Source of the DNA: Hyphomicrobiales bacterium
Lineage (GTDB): Bacteria > Pseudomonadota > Alphaproteobacteria > Rhizobiales > Xanthobacteraceae
Assembly (NCBI GenBank): GCA_017305595.1
Contig: JAFKKL010000030.1
Span: forward strand, 3,310 to 48,848
DNA length: 45,539 bases
Direction: 5' to 3'
The translations under genes were made by a program, and so were the position numbers. Shown piece after piece: positions 1 through 7,380 of the stretch (positions are counted from its first letter, which is position 1; each line of letters starts with the position of its first letter). Below the pieces are notes generated by a model, which was given only the letters and a program-made list of their open reading frames with translations, made no database searches and was not told the DNA's origin.

Positions 1-2
1 AC

Positions 3-245
3 CCGACCAAAGCGCAGGTGCTGCGCGCCTACGCCGCACAGTTCTCCGCGATGGAAGGCGCCAATGAGATCGCGACGCTGGCGATCCGCACCTGCGGCGG
101 CCAGGCGATGCTGAAATCGCTGCCGCTGGAACGCATCTATCGCGACAGCCGCTGCGGCTCGCTGATGTTGCCCTGGACCGCCGAACTCTGTCTCGACCGC
201 ATCGGCCGCGAAGCGCTGTACGAGCCCGGCGAGAGCGATGAGTAG
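3..245 (+). CDS. acyl-CoA dehydrogenase, C-terminal fragment (gene starts before the window)
   Basis: The first 80 codons read in frame from base 3 and end at TAG 243-245, with no start inside the window. The sequence has the look of the C-terminal helical domain of acyl-CoA dehydrogenases: a stretch on SAMEGANEIATLAIRTCGGQ, then a segment ending RIYRDSRCGSLMLPWTAE, which in this family contributes to FAD and tetramer contacts. Acyl-CoA dehydrogenases oxidise acyl-CoA to 2-enoyl-CoA and pass electrons to ETF. The CoA ligase and 3-hydroxyacyl-CoA dehydrogenase downstream on the same strand fit a beta-oxidation-like catabolic operon. Substrate range cannot be told from this fragment. The family call is fairly secure; the subfamily is not. 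Confidence 0.75.
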   Translation, partial: PTKAQVLRAYAAQFSAMEGANEIATLAIRTCGGQAMLKSLPLERIYRDSRCGSLMLPWTAELCLDRIGREALYEPGESDE

Positions 246-251
246 CAACGA

Positions 252-295
252 TCATCCTTCGCGGCTCGCCGAAGACGGCGAGCACCTCAGGATGA
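252..295. repeat. nested palindrome after the acyl-CoA dehydrogenase
   Basis: An outer inverted repeat (TCATCCT 252-258 with AGGATGA 289-295) encloses an inner one (GCTCGCC 264-270 with GGCGAGC 277-283). It begins 6 bases after the stop codon, so it could also act as a transcription terminator, although no T-tract follows. Bases 305-350 carry a related CCTGAGGTGC ... CCTCGAAGG motif, a word that recurs at 2047-2138. Confidence 0.5.
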
Positions 296-393
296 CGATC
301 ACTGCCCCAGCCGTCACCCTGAGGTGCCGTCGCGCAGCGGCGGCCTCGAAGGGCGGCGGCGAGACACGATGGAAGCAGGCGTGTGAGAGACAG

Positions 394-469
394 CGTCATG
401 CGCGGGCTTGACCCGCGCATCCATCAATTCGAAGAGAGATGGATGGCCGGATCAAGTCCGGCCATGACG
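394..469. repeat. composite palindromic intergenic repeat
   Basis: Two perfect hairpins, ATGCGCGGG..CCCGCGCAT (about 398-420) and ATGGCCGGA..TCCGGCCAT (about 443-465), are joined by a CCATC/GATGG pair and bounded by CGTCATG and CATGACG. The same architecture occurs at 6956-7045. This is a dispersed repeat form common between genes in the Bradyrhizobium group. The rest of the 246-515 gap holds no gene I can support. Confidence 0.7.
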
Positions 470-515
470 CTTACTCTATCTGCCGCCCCGGCCCGCACCT
501 CACAGGCTTGAGAAG

Positions 516-2033
516 ATGGACCTCTCCGATCTCATCGCGCGCAACGCCGCTTTCACGCCGGACAAGGCGGCATTGCGCTTCGAAGGCGACACGCTCGCTT
601 ACGCGCAGTTCGACGCACGCATCGCGCAAACCGCCCGCGCGCTGAAATCGGAATACGGCATCGCACGCGGCGACCGTGTCGCCATCCTCAGCCTCAACCG
701 CCCCGATTATCTGGTGCTGCTTTACGCCTGCGCGCGGCTGGGCGCGATGCTGGTGCCGATGAATTTCCGTCTCGCGGTGGCCGAGCAGATGTTCATCCTT
801 TCCGACGCCGTGGTGAAGGCGCTGTTTGTCGAGCAGGCTTTCGCCGACGTCATCGCGCCGCTGCGCGAAGGACTTCCCGACGCCAAAATCGTCGGCCTCG
901 ATTTCTCACCAGAGCACGGCTTCGCATTCGATACGCTTCTTGACCGCGCCAACGGCGACGGCCGCAATCCGCACGTCGATCTTCAGGCACCGCTGCTGAT
1001 CGTCTACACCTCCGGCACCACCGGCCGCCCCAAGGGCGCGGTGCTGCGGCAGGAGGCGCTGTTGTGGAACGGCGTGATGAGCCAGCACATGCACGGCCTC
1101 ACCTCCGACGATCATATTCTCACCGTGCTGCCGTTCTTCCACGTCGGCGGGCTCAACATCCAGACCACTCCGGCACTGCATCACGGCGCCACCGTGACGA
1201 TCCACGCCCGCTTCGCGCCGGACACAACGCTTGCAGCATTCGCAAACGAACGCCCGACGCTCACCGTGCTAGTGCCCGCCACGATCCTCGCGGTGACCTC
1301 GCATCCGGCATGGGCGACGACGGATCTCTCATCGCTGAGAGCCATCTCCACCGGTTCGCAGATCGTGCCGCAGGACCTGATCGATCGCATCACCACGCGT
1401 GGCGTGCCGGTGCTGCAGGTCTACGGCTCCACCGAGACCTGCCCGATCGCCGTTTACACGCGACTCGGCGGCGACCTGTCGCGCGATGGCTCCACCGGCC
1501 TGCCGGGCCTGTGGTGCGAGGCCAGGGTGATCGACGACGACGGCCATGAATTGCCGGCCGGCAGCGCCGGTGAAATCGCGGTGCGCGGGCCGAACGTGTT
1601 CTTCGAATACTGGGGCAACGCAGAAGCAACACGCGAGGCGCTGCACGACGGCTGGTTTCGCACCGGCGATATCGCCACGCGCGATCCGGACGGATACTTC
1701 TTCGTGCAGGACCGCAAGAAGAACATGATCATCTCCGGCGGCGAGAACATCTATGCCGCCGAGATCGAGCGCGTGCTGCTGGAGCATCCCGACGTCGCCG
1801 ATTGCGGCGTCATCGGCCGGCCCGATCCGAAATGGGACGAGGTGCCGGTGGCCTACGTCATCTGTCGCGAGGGCGCCGCGCCGCGCGCCGATGTGCTCAC
1901 CGCGCATGTGCAGGCCCAGCTCGCCCGCTTCAAGGTGCCGCGCGATTTCATTTTCGTCACGGAGTTGCCACGCACCGCGCTCGGCAAGGTGCAGCATTTC
2001 CGGCTGAAGCAGATGGCGGAGGGTGGGACGTGA
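516..2033 (+). CDS. class I adenylate-forming acyl-CoA ligase (AMP-binding)
   Basis: A 505-residue ANL-superfamily ligase that activates a carboxylic acid to its acyl-adenylate and then to the CoA thioester. Visible motifs: the P-loop-like YTSGTTGRPKG at residues 164-174, a STET motif near 308 (YGSTETCPIAVY), the hinge-region TGDIATRDPDGY near 388, and the C-terminal catalytic lysine segment (PRTALGKVQHFRLKQ). Length is normal for the medium/long-chain family. The start at 516 follows TTGAGAAG, a reasonable ribosome site. It sits between an acyl-CoA dehydrogenase and an opine-dehydrogenase-like gene plus a 3-hydroxyacyl-CoA dehydrogenase, so it probably primes a substrate for CoA-dependent degradation. 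The acid used cannot be predicted from the sequence. Confidence 0.88.
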   Translation: MDLSDLIARNAAFTPDKAALRFEGDTLAYAQFDARIAQTARALKSEYGIARGDRVAILSLNRPDYLVLLYACARLGAMLVPMNFRLAVAEQMFILSDAVVKALFVEQAFADVIAPLREGLPDAKIVGLDFSPEHGFAFDTLLDRANGDGRNPHVDLQAPLLIVYTSGTTGRPKGAVLRQEALLWNGVMSQHMHGLTSDDHILTVLPFFHVGGLNIQTTPALHHGATVTIHARFAPDTTLAAFANERPTLTVLVPATILAVTSHPAWATTDLSSLRAISTGSQIVPQDLIDRITTRGVPVLQVYGSTETCPIAVYTRLGGDLSRDGSTGLPGLWCEARVIDDDGHELPAGSAGEIAVRGPNVFFEYWGNAEATREALHDGWFRTGDIATRDPDGYFFVQDRKKNMIISGGENIYAAEIERVLLEHPDVADCGVIGRPDPKWDEVPVAYVICREGAAPRADVLTAHVQAQLARFKVPRDFIFVTELPRTALGKVQHFRLKQMAEGGT

Positions 2034-2046
2034 GCACACGAGAGGC

Positions 2047-2138
2047 CGTCATCCTGAGGTGCGAGCGAAGCGAGCCTCGAAGGATGATAGCCGTCGCCCT
2101 TCGAGGCCATTGCTGCGCAATGGCACCGCAGGGTGACG
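2047..2138. repeat. intergenic palindromic repeat between CoA ligase and opine-dehydrogenase-like gene
   Basis: Bounded by CGTCATCCTGAGGTGC and GGGTGACGG. It contains a perfect 8-bp hairpin, GCCATTGC (2106-2113) and GCAATGGC (2117-2124) around a 3-base loop, plus CCTCGAAGGAT/ATCCTGAGG half-sites. It shares words with the element near 305-350. Its place inside a same-strand gene run means it would lie in the mRNA if the genes are co-transcribed. Confidence 0.6.
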
Positions 2139-2163
2139 GCTCCTTCCACCTCAACACCCGGAC

Positions 2164-3267
2164 ATGGCTGACATCATGATTATCACCGTACTCGGCGGCG
2201 GCAACGGCTCCTTCGCGGCGGCGGGCGACTTCGCGCTACAGGGTCACGAGGTGCGGCTGTGGCGGCGCGACGCCGACGCCGTCGCGCAGCAACGCGCGGA
2301 AGGCTCGCGCATCGTCGTCAAGGACTCGCGCGGCCGCCACGACGCGAAGCTGGCGCTTGTCACCACCGACATCGCGGACGCCGTGCGCGACGCGAAACTG
2401 ATCCTCTGTCCCGCTCCCGCCTTCGCGCAAGCCGACATCGCTCGGGCGCTCGCACCGCATCTCACTGATGGGCAGGTGGTGTACCTGCCGCCCGCGACCT
2501 TCGGCTCCTTCATCTTCGCCAAAGCCATGCATGACGCCGGCAACCGTGCCGAAGTGTCATTCGCCGAAACCGGCACCTTGCCGTGGCTGACGCGCAAGCA
2601 CGGTCCGTTCGAAGTCGCGATCACCATCCGCGCCAAACGTCTGCCGACCGGCGTATTTCCGCTGAAGAACGCGTTCCACGCCATCACCGTGATCGGCAAG
2701 GCATTCCCGGATGTCATCGAGCCGTGCGGCGATGCGCTGTCCGGCGCGCTGATGAATGCCGGACCGATCATCCATCCGCCGCTGATCGTGATGAACGCCG
2801 GACCGATCGAACATTTCGAGCGCTGGGACATTCACAAGGAAGGCACGCAAGCCGCGATCCGCCGCGTCACCGATGCGCTCGACGCCGAGCGCATCGCCGT
2901 ACGCGAGGCGCTGGGCTACGGCGGGCCGCATTTTCCGCGGGCGCATCACTACGCCAGGGAAGGCGAACAATGGATGTACGGCCGCGGCTCGCACGACCGC
3001 CTCACAGATAGCGGCGATTGGCGAGAGCGGCTGGTGCTCACCGAGCATCGCTACATGCGCGAGGATTTGCGCGTCGGATTGTCGTTCCTGGTGTCCGTTG
3101 CACAACTCGCCGGCGTCGCAACGCCGCTGGCGAAAGCCTTCCTCGCCATCGGCGGCGCGATCTGCGGCGAAGACTTTTCGCGCGACGGCCGCACGTTGCA
3201 AAGCGTCGGCCTCGGCGGCCGCGACAAAACCGCGTTGCAAAAGCTGCTGAAGGACGGCTTTCAATGA
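2164..3267 (+). CDS. NAD/NADP octopine/nopaline dehydrogenase family protein
   Basis: 367 residues with an N-terminal Rossmann fold beginning at residue 5 (MIITVLGGGNGSFAAAGDFA, a GxGxx(G/A) dinucleotide site) and an opine-dehydrogenase-type C-terminal helical domain (a GPIIHPPLIVMNAGPIEHFE stretch near residues 199-218). Octopine/nopaline dehydrogenases couple reduction of an imine formed from a 2-oxoacid and an amino acid to NAD(P)H oxidation. Many bacterial members are uncharacterised and may use other substrates. Its stop overlaps the next gene's start (ATGA, 3264-3267), so it is translationally coupled to the 3-hydroxyacyl-CoA dehydrogenase. ATG 2176 is an alternative start; neither start has a clear ribosome site. 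The family call is good; the substrate is unknown. Confidence 0.8.
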   Translation: MADIMIITVLGGGNGSFAAAGDFALQGHEVRLWRRDADAVAQQRAEGSRIVVKDSRGRHDAKLALVTTDIADAVRDAKLILCPAPAFAQADIARALAPHLTDGQVVYLPPATFGSFIFAKAMHDAGNRAEVSFAETGTLPWLTRKHGPFEVAITIRAKRLPTGVFPLKNAFHAITVIGKAFPDVIEPCGDALSGALMNAGPIIHPPLIVMNAGPIEHFERWDIHKEGTQAAIRRVTDALDAERIAVREALGYGGPHFPRAHHYAREGEQWMYGRGSHDRLTDSGDWRERLVLTEHRYMREDLRVGLSFLVSVAQLAGVATPLAKAFLAIGGAICGEDFSRDGRTLQSVGLGGRDKTALQKLLKDGFQ

Positions 3268-4256
3268 CCGCGCGCGAACCCATCGCCGCACTCGGTGCCG
3301 GCCGCATGGGGCGCGGCATTGCGATTGCCTTTGCGTTTGCCGGCCACGAGGTCGTGCTGGTGGATTTCAAGCCACGCGACAAGGCCACCTTCGACAAACT
3401 CGCGAACGATGCGCTGGCCGACATCCGCACCACGTTGGATATGCTCGCGCGCGTCGGAATGCTTGCCGGCGACGACGTCGCGCCGATCCTGTCGCGCGTG
3501 CGCGTGTTGGCGGAAGCCGATGCCGCGCCGGCGCTGCGCAATGCGGCGATCATCTTCGAGGGTGTGCCGGAGGTTGTCGATCTCAAGCGCGAGGCGCTCG
3601 CACGAGCTTCGCAACTCGCCGGCCCCACGCCGATCATTGCTTCCACCACGTCGACGATTCTCGTCGACGATCTGTCCAGCGCGGTCGTGCGGCCGGAACG
3701 TTTTCTCAACGCGCACTGGCTGAACCCAGCCTATCTGGTGCCGCTGGTGGAGGTCTCGCCCGGCAAGACCACCGATGCGGCGATCACCGCGCGCCTCAAA
3801 GCTGTGCTGGGATCCATCGGCAAGGTGCCGGTGGTCTGCGCCGCCTCACCCGGCTACATCGTGCCGCGCATTCAGGCGCTCGCGATGAACGAGGCCGCGC
3901 GCATGGTGGAGGAAGGCGTTGCCTCCGCTGACGAAATCGACAAGGCGATCAAATACGGCTTCGGTTTCCGCTTCGCCGTGCTCGGGATGCTGGAATTCAT
4001 CGACTGGGGCGGCGGCGATATTCTGCACTATGCCAGCCGCTATCTCGCCGAGGCGCTGGACAGCGAGCGTTACGCCGCGCCGGAGATCATCGGCCGTAAC
4101 ATGGAGCAGGGCCGGATCGGCCTCTCGACGCGACAAGGCTTTCTCGACTACGCGGGCATGGATGTCGACGCCTACCGCGAGGCGCGATTGAAAGCGTTCG
4201 TCGAGTTGCTCAAGCACTTCGACCTGGCGCGGAAGCCGGTCGTTGGGAACGGCTGA
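3264..4256 (+). CDS. 3-hydroxyacyl-CoA dehydrogenase, NAD-binding
   Basis: 330 residues, the usual size of stand-alone 3-hydroxyacyl-CoA dehydrogenases. The N-terminal Rossmann motif (LGAGRMGRGIAIAFAFAGHE, residues 8-27) is followed by VVLVDFK, where an acidic residue suggests NAD+ preference. An NAHWLNPAYLVPLVEV segment and the following helical domain (SPGYIVPRIQALAMNEAARM) fit the family. It oxidises 3-hydroxyacyl-CoA to 3-oxoacyl-CoA. The start overlaps the previous stop by 4 bases, while an open frame extends upstream only as a shadow of that gene. Its TGA (4254-4256) abuts the stop codon of the convergent small gene with no gap. A carnitine or hydroxybutyrate dehydrogenase role is possible, because these share the fold. 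Confidence 0.85.
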   Translation: MTAREPIAALGAGRMGRGIAIAFAFAGHEVVLVDFKPRDKATFDKLANDALADIRTTLDMLARVGMLAGDDVAPILSRVRVLAEADAAPALRNAAIIFEGVPEVVDLKREALARASQLAGPTPIIASTTSTILVDDLSSAVVRPERFLNAHWLNPAYLVPLVEVSPGKTTDAAITARLKAVLGSIGKVPVVCAASPGYIVPRIQALAMNEAARMVEEGVASADEIDKAIKYGFGFRFAVLGMLEFIDWGGGDILHYASRYLAEALDSERYAAPEIIGRNMEQGRIGLSTRQGFLDYAGMDVDAYREARLKAFVELLKHFDLARKPVVGNG

Positions 4257-4643
4257 TTACGCCAGCGCGTTCCGTGCGGCGACAAGTGCTTCCGCTTCCG
4301 TCGCGACGAAGGCCATCGGATACGGCGTTGCTTTCTGCCGCTTGTCGGCGGAGCGCAGGAAGTCGGCGCGCAGCACTTCATCCTCGACGACATAGACAGT
4401 GGCGCAGACCCACGCGCCGAGTTGCGCCTTGCGCGACTTCATCCATAGCGCCATCGGTTTGCCGGCCGGCGGTTGCGGCCGCTGCGCGGCGTTGACGATC
4501 ACGGCGAACGGCTGTTCTTCACCGAGAATCGCGTCGTATTCCTGTGTCCAGAGCGTGCCGTCGTCCTCACTGGCGAGCGGCGCGCCGGTGCCTTCGTAAA
4601 TTCCAGGCTCGACCCGTCGAAAGAACTTCATCGCTGCACTCAC
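4257..4643 (-). CDS. hypothetical protein, 128 aa
   Basis: I do not recognise a named family. The protein starts at GTG 4643 (ATG 4631 is an alternative) and reads through a mixed alpha/beta sequence with a strand-like FAVIVNAA core near residue 47 and an alanine-rich C-terminal helix (ATEAEALVAARNAL). There is no signal peptide or membrane segment. The pattern loosely recalls STAS/SpoIIAA-like small domains, but this is weak. It lies 86 bases downstream of the NicX-like gene on the same strand and could share its transcript. Coding is supported by strand continuity and sensible composition. Confidence 0.6.
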   Translation of the reverse strand: MSAAMKFFRRVEPGIYEGTGAPLASEDDGTLWTQEYDAILGEEQPFAVIVNAAQRPQPPAGKPMALWMKSRKAQLGAWVCATVYVVEDEVLRADFLRSADKRQKATPYPMAFVATEAEALVAARNALA

Positions 4644-4729
4644 GTCATCGCGTTACGCAATGAGGTAGCGCGCGGGCGTGAACGCCTCAACCGGCATAGA
4701 CTGGAATAGATCGAAGCAACGGCGCGTTC

Positions 4730-5776
4730 TTATCCGAACACGTCCAGCACTTCGCCGTCGCGGATCACGGTGGTGCCGTCGAGCGTGATGGTGGTGCCGA
4801 ACATCGGCAGATCAAAATGGCCGGCGGTGTAGCGGCCGGCGAATTCGTTGGCGCCGGTGGAGAACAGGAAGTTGCCGGACACCGCACGAATCTCGGTGCC
4901 GTTGGTGTCGTTGAGATCGTACATCGTCAGCGCTTCGTAGCGCGCGTTGGGGTTCATGCCCCAGCCGACATGCGACACCGCGTAAGCCTCGCGGTCGCCC
5001 CACGCGGCGAGATAGCGCTTCATCATCTCGGCGTCGGCGCCCTCGCCTTTGAGTTCGACCACATAGTCGTCCTCGATGACCATGTTCACCGCCGAGGTGA
5101 GATAGCGCTTGAAGGTGAGGTTGATGTCGCCCGCCGCCATCACCAGCCGGCCGTTGACGCCACCACTCTTCGGGAAACTCACCACGATGCCGCCGGGCCA
5201 GTGCGCCAAGGTGCCGGGCTTGTCGGTCCAGCCCCAGACGCCGACGCTCGGCGCGCCCTCCATGTTGACGTCGAGATCGGTGCCGGCTTTCGAGGTCACC
5301 GTCATGCGTTTCGTGCCGCGCAGCATCTTGGCGGCGGCGCGCACGCGCTTTTCCAGCGCGCTGTCCGGCACCATGCGCTCCAGCGCTTCCGGGTGCTCAT
5401 TGGAAATCACCAGAATGCGCGCGCCGGCTTTCAGAATGTCCGGCGTCTCCGGCGCATGCATCAGGCCCTCGATGGTGCAATCGACCACGAAGCCTGCCTG
5501 CTGCAAAGCGCTGACCACCGGCCCGAGTTTCTGGATCGCCTCGCTGGCGCCGGTGGAGCGCACCGGCACCACCTGTTTGTTGCGCGGCGTCGGCAGCACG
5601 ACATGGAACGGCCGCGCGCCCATGCGCAACAGGGCCAGTTCGGCGATGTGAACGTTGAGCGCGCGCGATTGCGTTTCAGAGAGAATGGCGGCGGTGTCGC
5701 CCGGCTTCACCGCGCAGCGCTCGAACACCTCGCAGAACGCGTCGATCCATTTCGCCTCGATGCGATCTGCCTGCAT
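4730..5776 (-). CDS. NicX-like 2,5-dihydroxypyridine 5,6-dioxygenase family protein
   Basis: 348 residues that align from memory along their length with Pseudomonas putida NicX (350 residues), a mononuclear Fe(II) extradiol-type dioxygenase that opens 2,5-dihydroxypyridine to N-formylmaleamate in aerobic nicotinate breakdown. Shared landmarks include SKAGTDLDV, HWPGG, SHVGWGMNP, GNFLFSTG and HFDLP. The three iron ligands of the family (two His and one Asp) are present at about H269, H320 and D322. ATG 5776 is chosen because GAGGAG sits 7 bases upstream; GTG 5794 and ATG 5791 lie in the same frame but upstream of that site. The fold is related to M29 aminopeptidases, and database labels of leucyl aminopeptidase for such proteins are probably wrong. 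It is divergent from the flavin reductase, but the other nic genes are absent here, so the actual substrate is uncertain. Confidence 0.75.
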   Translation of the reverse strand: MQADRIEAKWIDAFCEVFERCAVKPGDTAAILSETQSRALNVHIAELALLRMGARPFHVVLPTPRNKQVVPVRSTGASEAIQKLGPVVSALQQAGFVVDCTIEGLMHAPETPDILKAGARILVISNEHPEALERMVPDSALEKRVRAAAKMLRGTKRMTVTSKAGTDLDVNMEGAPSVGVWGWTDKPGTLAHWPGGIVVSFPKSGGVNGRLVMAAGDINLTFKRYLTSAVNMVIEDDYVVELKGEGADAEMMKRYLAAWGDREAYAVSHVGWGMNPNARYEALTMYDLNDTNGTEIRAVSGNFLFSTGANEFAGRYTAGHFDLPMFGTTITLDGTTVIRDGEVLDVFG

Positions 5777-5921
5777 GCCTTCGCTCCTCATCACGCGATT
5801 ATCGTTGGATGATAGGCGGCGCCGTGTTACATGAAAAGGAATATTTTTAGAGTTAAAAGAGTGGCGGCATCACGCGCCGCACTCCGATCCGTCGTCCGGG
5901 ACAGTGACGGGAGCACCGATC
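5777..5921. promoter_or_regulatory. divergent control region, NicX-like gene / flavin reductase
   Basis: This 145-base gap separates two divergently read genes. It contains an AT-rich core at about 5826-5860 (a run of A/T around GGAATATTTTTAGAGTTAAAAG) in otherwise GC-rich DNA, where promoters for both directions would be expected. I cannot assign clear -35/-10 boxes or an operator by eye. Confidence 0.4.
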
Positions 5922-6899
5922 ATGGCGGAAGCACCCAGGAAACCTGCGACGGGACCCATCAAGCCCGCCGACATCGCGCTCGATCCCGCCGCCTTCCGCA
6001 AGGCGCTCGGCCAGTTTCCGACCGGCGTCGCGGTGGTCACCGCCACCCATGACGGCCATCCCATCGGCATGACGGCGAATTCGTTCGCCTCGGTGTCGCT
6101 GGCACCGCCGCTGGTATCGTGGAGCGTGGCGAAGTCGTCGCCCAATCACGATCCGTTTGTCGCAACGGAAGCTTTTGCCGTGCATTTCCTCGGCGCCGAT
6201 CATCGCGATCTCGCGCTGCGCTTCGGCCAACGCGGCATCGACAAATTCGCCGGCCTCACGCATACGCCCGGCGAGACCGGCGCGCCGCTGATCGAAGGAC
6301 TGGCGCCGATCTTCGAATGCCGCGCCTGGGCGCGCTATCCCGGCGGTGACCACACCATTCTCGTCGGCGAAGTGGTGCGCATGGTGGAGCGCAACCACGA
6401 ACCGCTGCTGTTTCATTCCGGGCAATTACGCCGCATCGATCCGCTGCGCCGCGCGCCGCCGCTATCGAGCGACAGTTTTGCCCGCAACTACCTCGCTTAT
6501 CTCCTGGCGCGTGCCAGCTTCAACGTCTCGAATGAATTCCACGCCCGCCTCGGCGAATGGCATTTGTCGGTGCCGGAATGGCGCGTGCTGGCCTGCCTGA
6601 TGGACGTCGAGGGCTTGTCGGTCGGCGAACTCGCGGCGATGGCGCTGATGAAGCAGCCGCGCCTCACAAAAGTGCTCGACCGCATGGAGCGCGACGGCCT
6701 GCTGCAACGCCGCGCCACCGCCGGCGACCGCCGCCGCGTCACGCTGCACCTCACCGCCGAGGGCCGCGCCCGCGTCGCGCCGGTGCTCGCCGCCGCCAAG
6801 GCGCATGAGACGGAGTTGCTGAAGCACTTCACCGACGCCGAGCGCGCCACCATCAAGCACGCGCTGGACCTGCTGATCGACCGCGCGCGGACGGGGTGA
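5922..6899 (+). CDS. flavin reductase with C-terminal MarR domain (HPAH C1-like)
   Basis: 325 residues in two parts. Residues about 20-165 form a flavin reductase domain (ALGQFPTGVAVVTATHDG, GMTANSFASVSLAPPLVSWS), which supplies FMNH2 or FADH2 to a partner monooxygenase. Residues about 185-320 form a winged-helix MarR domain (LSVGELAAMALMKQPRLTKV, then RRATAGDRRRVTLHLTAEG, the wing). This two-domain plan matches the reductase (C1) of Acinetobacter baumannii 4-hydroxyphenylacetate hydroxylase, where the MarR-like domain is autoinhibitory and senses the aromatic substrate. ATG 5922 is preferred (GGGAG upstream); GTG 5904 is in frame. No monooxygenase partner is present in the window. Whether the MarR domain binds DNA, ligand or both is open. 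Confidence 0.85.
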   Translation: MAEAPRKPATGPIKPADIALDPAAFRKALGQFPTGVAVVTATHDGHPIGMTANSFASVSLAPPLVSWSVAKSSPNHDPFVATEAFAVHFLGADHRDLALRFGQRGIDKFAGLTHTPGETGAPLIEGLAPIFECRAWARYPGGDHTILVGEVVRMVERNHEPLLFHSGQLRRIDPLRRAPPLSSDSFARNYLAYLLARASFNVSNEFHARLGEWHLSVPEWRVLACLMDVEGLSVGELAAMALMKQPRLTKVLDRMERDGLLQRRATAGDRRRVTLHLTAEGRARVAPVLAAAKAHETELLKHFTDAERATIKHALDLLIDRARTG

Positions 6900-6955
6900 G
6901 GCGAAAGCTGACCTCTCTGCGTCATGGCTCGATGAACCGGGCGCAACACCTCAGT

Positions 6956-7045
6956 CGTCGTGGCCGGATTTATTCCGGCCATCCACGTCCTTCTTGCATC
7001 CGCGCCCTAAAGACGTGGATGCCCGGGACAAGCCCGGGCATGACG
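6956..7045. repeat. composite palindromic intergenic repeat
   Basis: Hairpin TGGCCGGA/TCCGGCCA (6961-6981) and hairpin ATGCCCGGG/CCCGGGCAT (7019-7041) are joined by ATCCACGTC (6981-6989) and GACGTGGAT (7012-7020), with CGTCG and CATGACG ends. It has the same design as the element at 394-469. Confidence 0.7.
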
Positions 7046-7086
7046 GTTGAGAGGTTGTCGTCCCTTGCGGACGGAATGAGACCATC

Positions 7087-7207
7087 CGTCATTGCGAGCA
7101 CGCGGATCGGCGTTTCACGCCGTCCGAGCACAGGCTCCGCGAAGCAATCCAGAAGCCCACTCAGAAAGAACTGGATCGCTTCGTCGCTTGCGCTCCTCGC
7201 AACGACG
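7087..7207. repeat. long imperfect inverted repeat of the CGTCATTGCGAG class
   Basis: CGTCATTGCGAG (7087-7098) pairs with CTCGCAACGACG (7196-7207), and GCGAAGCAATCCAG (7139-7152) pairs with CTGGATCGCTTCG (7171-7183). This is a common dispersed element of the Bradyrhizobium group. It lies in the 481-base gene-free stretch 6900-7380, which I read as entirely repeat-derived. Confidence 0.7.
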
Positions 7208-7221
7208 GAATCCCCTGTCTC

Positions 7222-7373
7222 GTCGTCCCCGCGAAGGCGGGGACCCAGACTCCGCAGCCTATGTGAGTTGCGGTATCGTTCTTATCGAAATGAAGTAGAG
7301 CCGTTCGAATCGTCTCATACCTACGAGAACAACAGAGGCAGGGAGTCTGGGTCCCCGCCGTCGCGGGGACGAC
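7222..7373. repeat. 152-bp element with 32-bp inverted ends
   Basis: The left arm at 7222-7253 and the right arm at 7342-7373 are reverse complements at 31 of 32 positions (a single A/C difference near the centre of the arm). The 88-base centre is AT-richer and unrelated to the arms. Each arm is itself a short hairpin (GTCCCCGC..GCGGGGAC). The arm motif recurs as a solo hairpin at 9914-9939. The right end stops 7 bases before the stop codon of the binding-protein gene. Confidence 0.7.
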
Positions 7374-7380
7374 CCTCACC

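Noticed and set aside
7087-7373. Insertion sequence or CRISPR array in the 6900-7380 gap
   Set aside because: No transposase frame and no regularly spaced direct repeats. The structure is inverted repeats of the dispersed intergenic type.
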